Assembly (NCBI GenBank): GCA_049610385.1 | Contig: JBMYZL010000002.1 | Span: 1 to 64,000 of the forward strand | DNA: 64,000 nucleotides | Source of the DNA: JBMYZL01 sp049610385 | GTDB taxonomy: Bacteria; Bacteroidota; Bacteroidia; Flavobacteriales_D; Sanyastnellaceae | Reading direction: 5' to 3' | Shown: piece by piece, positions 62,510 to 64,000 of the stretch | Layout of the letters: each line of letters begins with the position of its first letter | Numbering within the stretch: position 1 is the first letter of the stretch | Position numbers and translations under genes: made by a program | Notes under the pieces: model-generated | Seen by the model: the letters and a program-made list of their open reading frames with translations, nothing else | Database searches by the model: none | Told to the model about the DNA's origin: nothing

Positions 62510-63583
62510 TCAGTCGCGAATTCGACTGAAGCGGAGGGCCTTGAGCATCCATTTTGGCAGTGGAGCGTCGGCTCCGCGTTTTTGGACATTCAAAAACAAC
62601 CCCCACTTTTCAATGATTGGAATCTTGTGGACTTCAATCATCTCCAGCCAACATTCGTCGGGATCATCGATGTATGTACAGTGGACTTTGGTTTCACCCA
62701 TACCGATGGCATCTGCCGTGTCGCAACGGAATCCAAAGCCCTCGGGCGCCAATGCCTCGCCCAAAGCGTCCATGCCTCGGACATCAAATCCAAGGTGTGC
62801 AATCCCCGTGTCACACCAAATGCGGTTCTCGAAAATGAACCGGCCTGTCCGTTCCTTGGCTTCTACCAGTTCGATGTATGTTCGACCGGTCACGGGGCCG
62901 AATCCGCCCAAAGTTTCTCCGGGTTGTGTGAGCCGAACCCGACGGAAAACACTGTCACCATGGGGCAAATCTGCCCAATCGGATTGCACCCCAGTTTCAT
63001 CCCAAACGACGTCAGAAAATCCCAGCAAGTTCGCATAAAGGTGCATGGACGCCTCCATGTCTTTGACACCGATGGTGACCCCAACGGCTCCACCCGAAGG
63101 ATGTCCATGGTCCGCGAAGAAGTCAGGGGCCTCAAGAACCTGAAATAAGGTCCCATCGGAATCGCGCAGATAAAAAGTTTCCGCACCCCAAGGGGTTTTT
63201 CGAAGAGAAGCATCGCACGCCTCACCCACTACATTTCGGGCATGTGCATGCATTCGCTGAATATCAGGCGTTTTCATCTGGACCGTGGTCAAGCCCAAAT
63301 CGCCCATTCCGATGTCCCATGAAGCCCTGACAGGCTCAAATGAGGTGGGCCTGAGCACCTCAAATGCGCAGCCGCCTTGGAGGTTCATCACCATGCTGGC
63401 GCGTTTGGTGATGGTTTTCCCCCGCGTGTGACTGTCCATCAAGGGAGCGTCTTGGACGCTGTCGAAAAATGGCACATCCATCCCGAACAGCTTCCGATAC
63501 AGCCGCAAAGTGGCATCCATGTCGGTGATGGCAATGCCGATGTGCTGCATGCCTTGAATCCGCCAATTGCTTTGATTGCTCAT
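62510..63583 (-). CDS. double VOC (glyoxalase/bleomycin-resistance-like) domain protein
   Basis: A 357-residue protein with two VOC domains. The first starts near residue 10 (MQHIGIAITDMDATLRLYRKLFG) and the second near residue 165 (GVTIGVKDMEASMHLYANLLG); metal-type His and Glu residues occur at the usual strand ends, for example IAHLGFDV. A short C-terminal tail follows. Such proteins include ring-cleavage dioxygenases and glyoxalases, and the substrate cannot be named. The ATG overlaps the stop of the membrane-protein gene upstream (ATGA), so both are co-translated. Confidence 0.9.
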   Translation of the reverse strand: MSNQSNWRIQGMQHIGIAITDMDATLRLYRKLFGMDVPFFDSVQDAPLMDSHTRGKTITKRASMVMNLQGGCAFEVLRPTSFEPVRASWDIGMGDLGLTTVQMKTPDIQRMHAHARNVVGEACDASLRKTPWGAETFYLRDSDGTLFQVLEAPDFFADHGHPSGGAVGVTIGVKDMEASMHLYANLLGFSDVVWDETGVQSDWADLPHGDSVFRRVRLTQPGETLGGFGPVTGRTYIELVEAKERTGRFIFENRIWCDTGIAHLGFDVRGMDALGEALAPEGFGFRCDTADAIGMGETKVHCTYIDDPDECWLEMIEVHKIPIIEKWGLFLNVQKRGADAPLPKWMLKALRFSRIRD

Positions 63584-64000
63584 TTCTTCTCAATTGTTTT
63601 CACATATTCAGACCAAACCGAAACATCTGCGCCTCCGCGGTTCCAGAATTTTTGTGCCGCCTGCGCTCCCCATTCATCGCGCATCCAACCGTACCATGAT
63701 CCCGCAATGCGGGTGCCGATGAGGTTGAATCCATAAGAGGCACCGAAAGCAGTCCAACTCCAGCCATCGCTGTCCAATCCCACAATGAGGGCCACCAGAG
63801 TTGAGCAGAGCAACCAGATGATGGGGAATAACGCCATGCCAGAGGTGGTCTTGAACGTGCTTTTGAAGCAGATGTCCTTGATCCGGCGGTCGGCTTGTTT
63901 TTTCAGAAACACCATGACTGGCCACAAGGTCCAACCCAAAGGCAGCATGATGGGTGTCAACAGCCAAGGCCAAATCCGGGATTTCCGGACTTCGCCGGCA
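63580..64000 (-). CDS. membrane protein, 5' end beyond the window
   Basis: The reading frame is open to the right edge, so the gene is partial. The visible 140 residues have two hydrophobic segments (around WLLTPIMLPLGWTLWPVMVF and ALFPIIWLLCSTLVALIVGL) and a soluble C-terminus with several Trp and Lys. I do not recognise it. An in-frame TTG at 63960 could be an internal start, but residues before it continue the same hydrophobic character. It ends in an ATGA overlap with the VOC gene. Confidence 0.6.
   Translation of the reverse strand, partial: AGEVRKSRIWPWLLTPIMLPLGWTLWPVMVFLKKQADRRIKDICFKSTFKTTSGMALFPIIWLLCSTLVALIVGLDSDGWSWTAFGASYGFNLIGTRIAGSWYGWMRDEWGAQAAQKFWNRGGADVSVWSEYVKTIEKK

Noticed and set aside
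62510..62529. 7-bp inverted repeat TCAGTCG/CGACTGA at the VOC stop as a terminator
   Set aside because: No T-run follows on the coding strand, so it was not annotated as a terminator.

Overview
The window is chromosomal DNA of a Bacteroidota bacterium, most likely a Flavobacteriales relative. The evidence is type IX secretion (T9SS) C-terminal domains of both type A and type B, an XrtF exosortase pair, DUF5686, DUF3109 and DUF177 proteins, giant proteins with 'ACNY' Cys/Asp repeats, and start regions that carry the Bacteroidota -7 element TAnnTTTG instead of Shine-Dalgarno sequences. I see no tRNA, rRNA, CRISPR array, insertion sequence or prophage. Genes are dense and no gene-free stretch exceeds 300 bases; the longest (22422-22647, 226 bases) holds only a weak promoter candidate.

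Layout. 0-3 kb: a leftward O-acylation set (MBOAT acyltransferase, SGNH-like protein, anchored unknown). 3-26 kb: a rightward surface-protein region. It has two tandem paralogues of about 2000 residues (Cys-rich stalk, tail-fibre-like beta repeats, Peptidase G2-like self-processing domain), a HExxH metallopeptidase with a dockerin-like end, a membrane protein, a CotH-kinase T9SS protein, a carbohydrate-binding-like protein with a second dockerin-like end, and a tiny protein with an exosortase-type tail. 26-28 kb: XrtF and its associated protein (leftward) and a DUF808 protein. 28-30 kb: a redoxin plus a secreted cytochrome c/copper monooxygenase-like protein. 30-36 kb (leftward): beta-barrel-like unknown, kynurenine 3-monooxygenase, a cystathionine gamma-synthase/lyase family enzyme, a flippase-like membrane protein and a radical SAM/SPASM protein.

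36-40 kb (rightward, chained by ATGA overlaps): DUF3109, an OmpA-like protein, panD, a second flippase-like protein and rfaE2. 40-48 kb: fabH, accB and accC (leftward), a large T9SS type B protein, then pdxA, DUF177 and rpmF (rightward) ending in a clear terminator, and riboflavin synthase facing them. 48-54 kb (leftward): kdsD, tatC, DUF5686 and lptB, an envelope-biogenesis block divergent from recQ. 56-64 kb: a TauE/SafE-like permease, a large TolB-like propeller/barrel protein, an MBL-fold hydrolase, a PhoR/PhoB-type two-component pair, a double VOC protein and a membrane protein cut by the right edge.

The housekeeping half serves lipid, cofactor and envelope synthesis; the first 30 kb is mostly secreted or surface material. 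The most notable observations are the tandem tail-spike-like giants with a recently homogenised 209-bp tract, a candidate XrtF substrate beside XrtF, dockerin-like ends that replace T9SS signals, and a repeated promoter module with its -7 box exactly 4 nt before the start codon, which predicts leaderless mRNAs.
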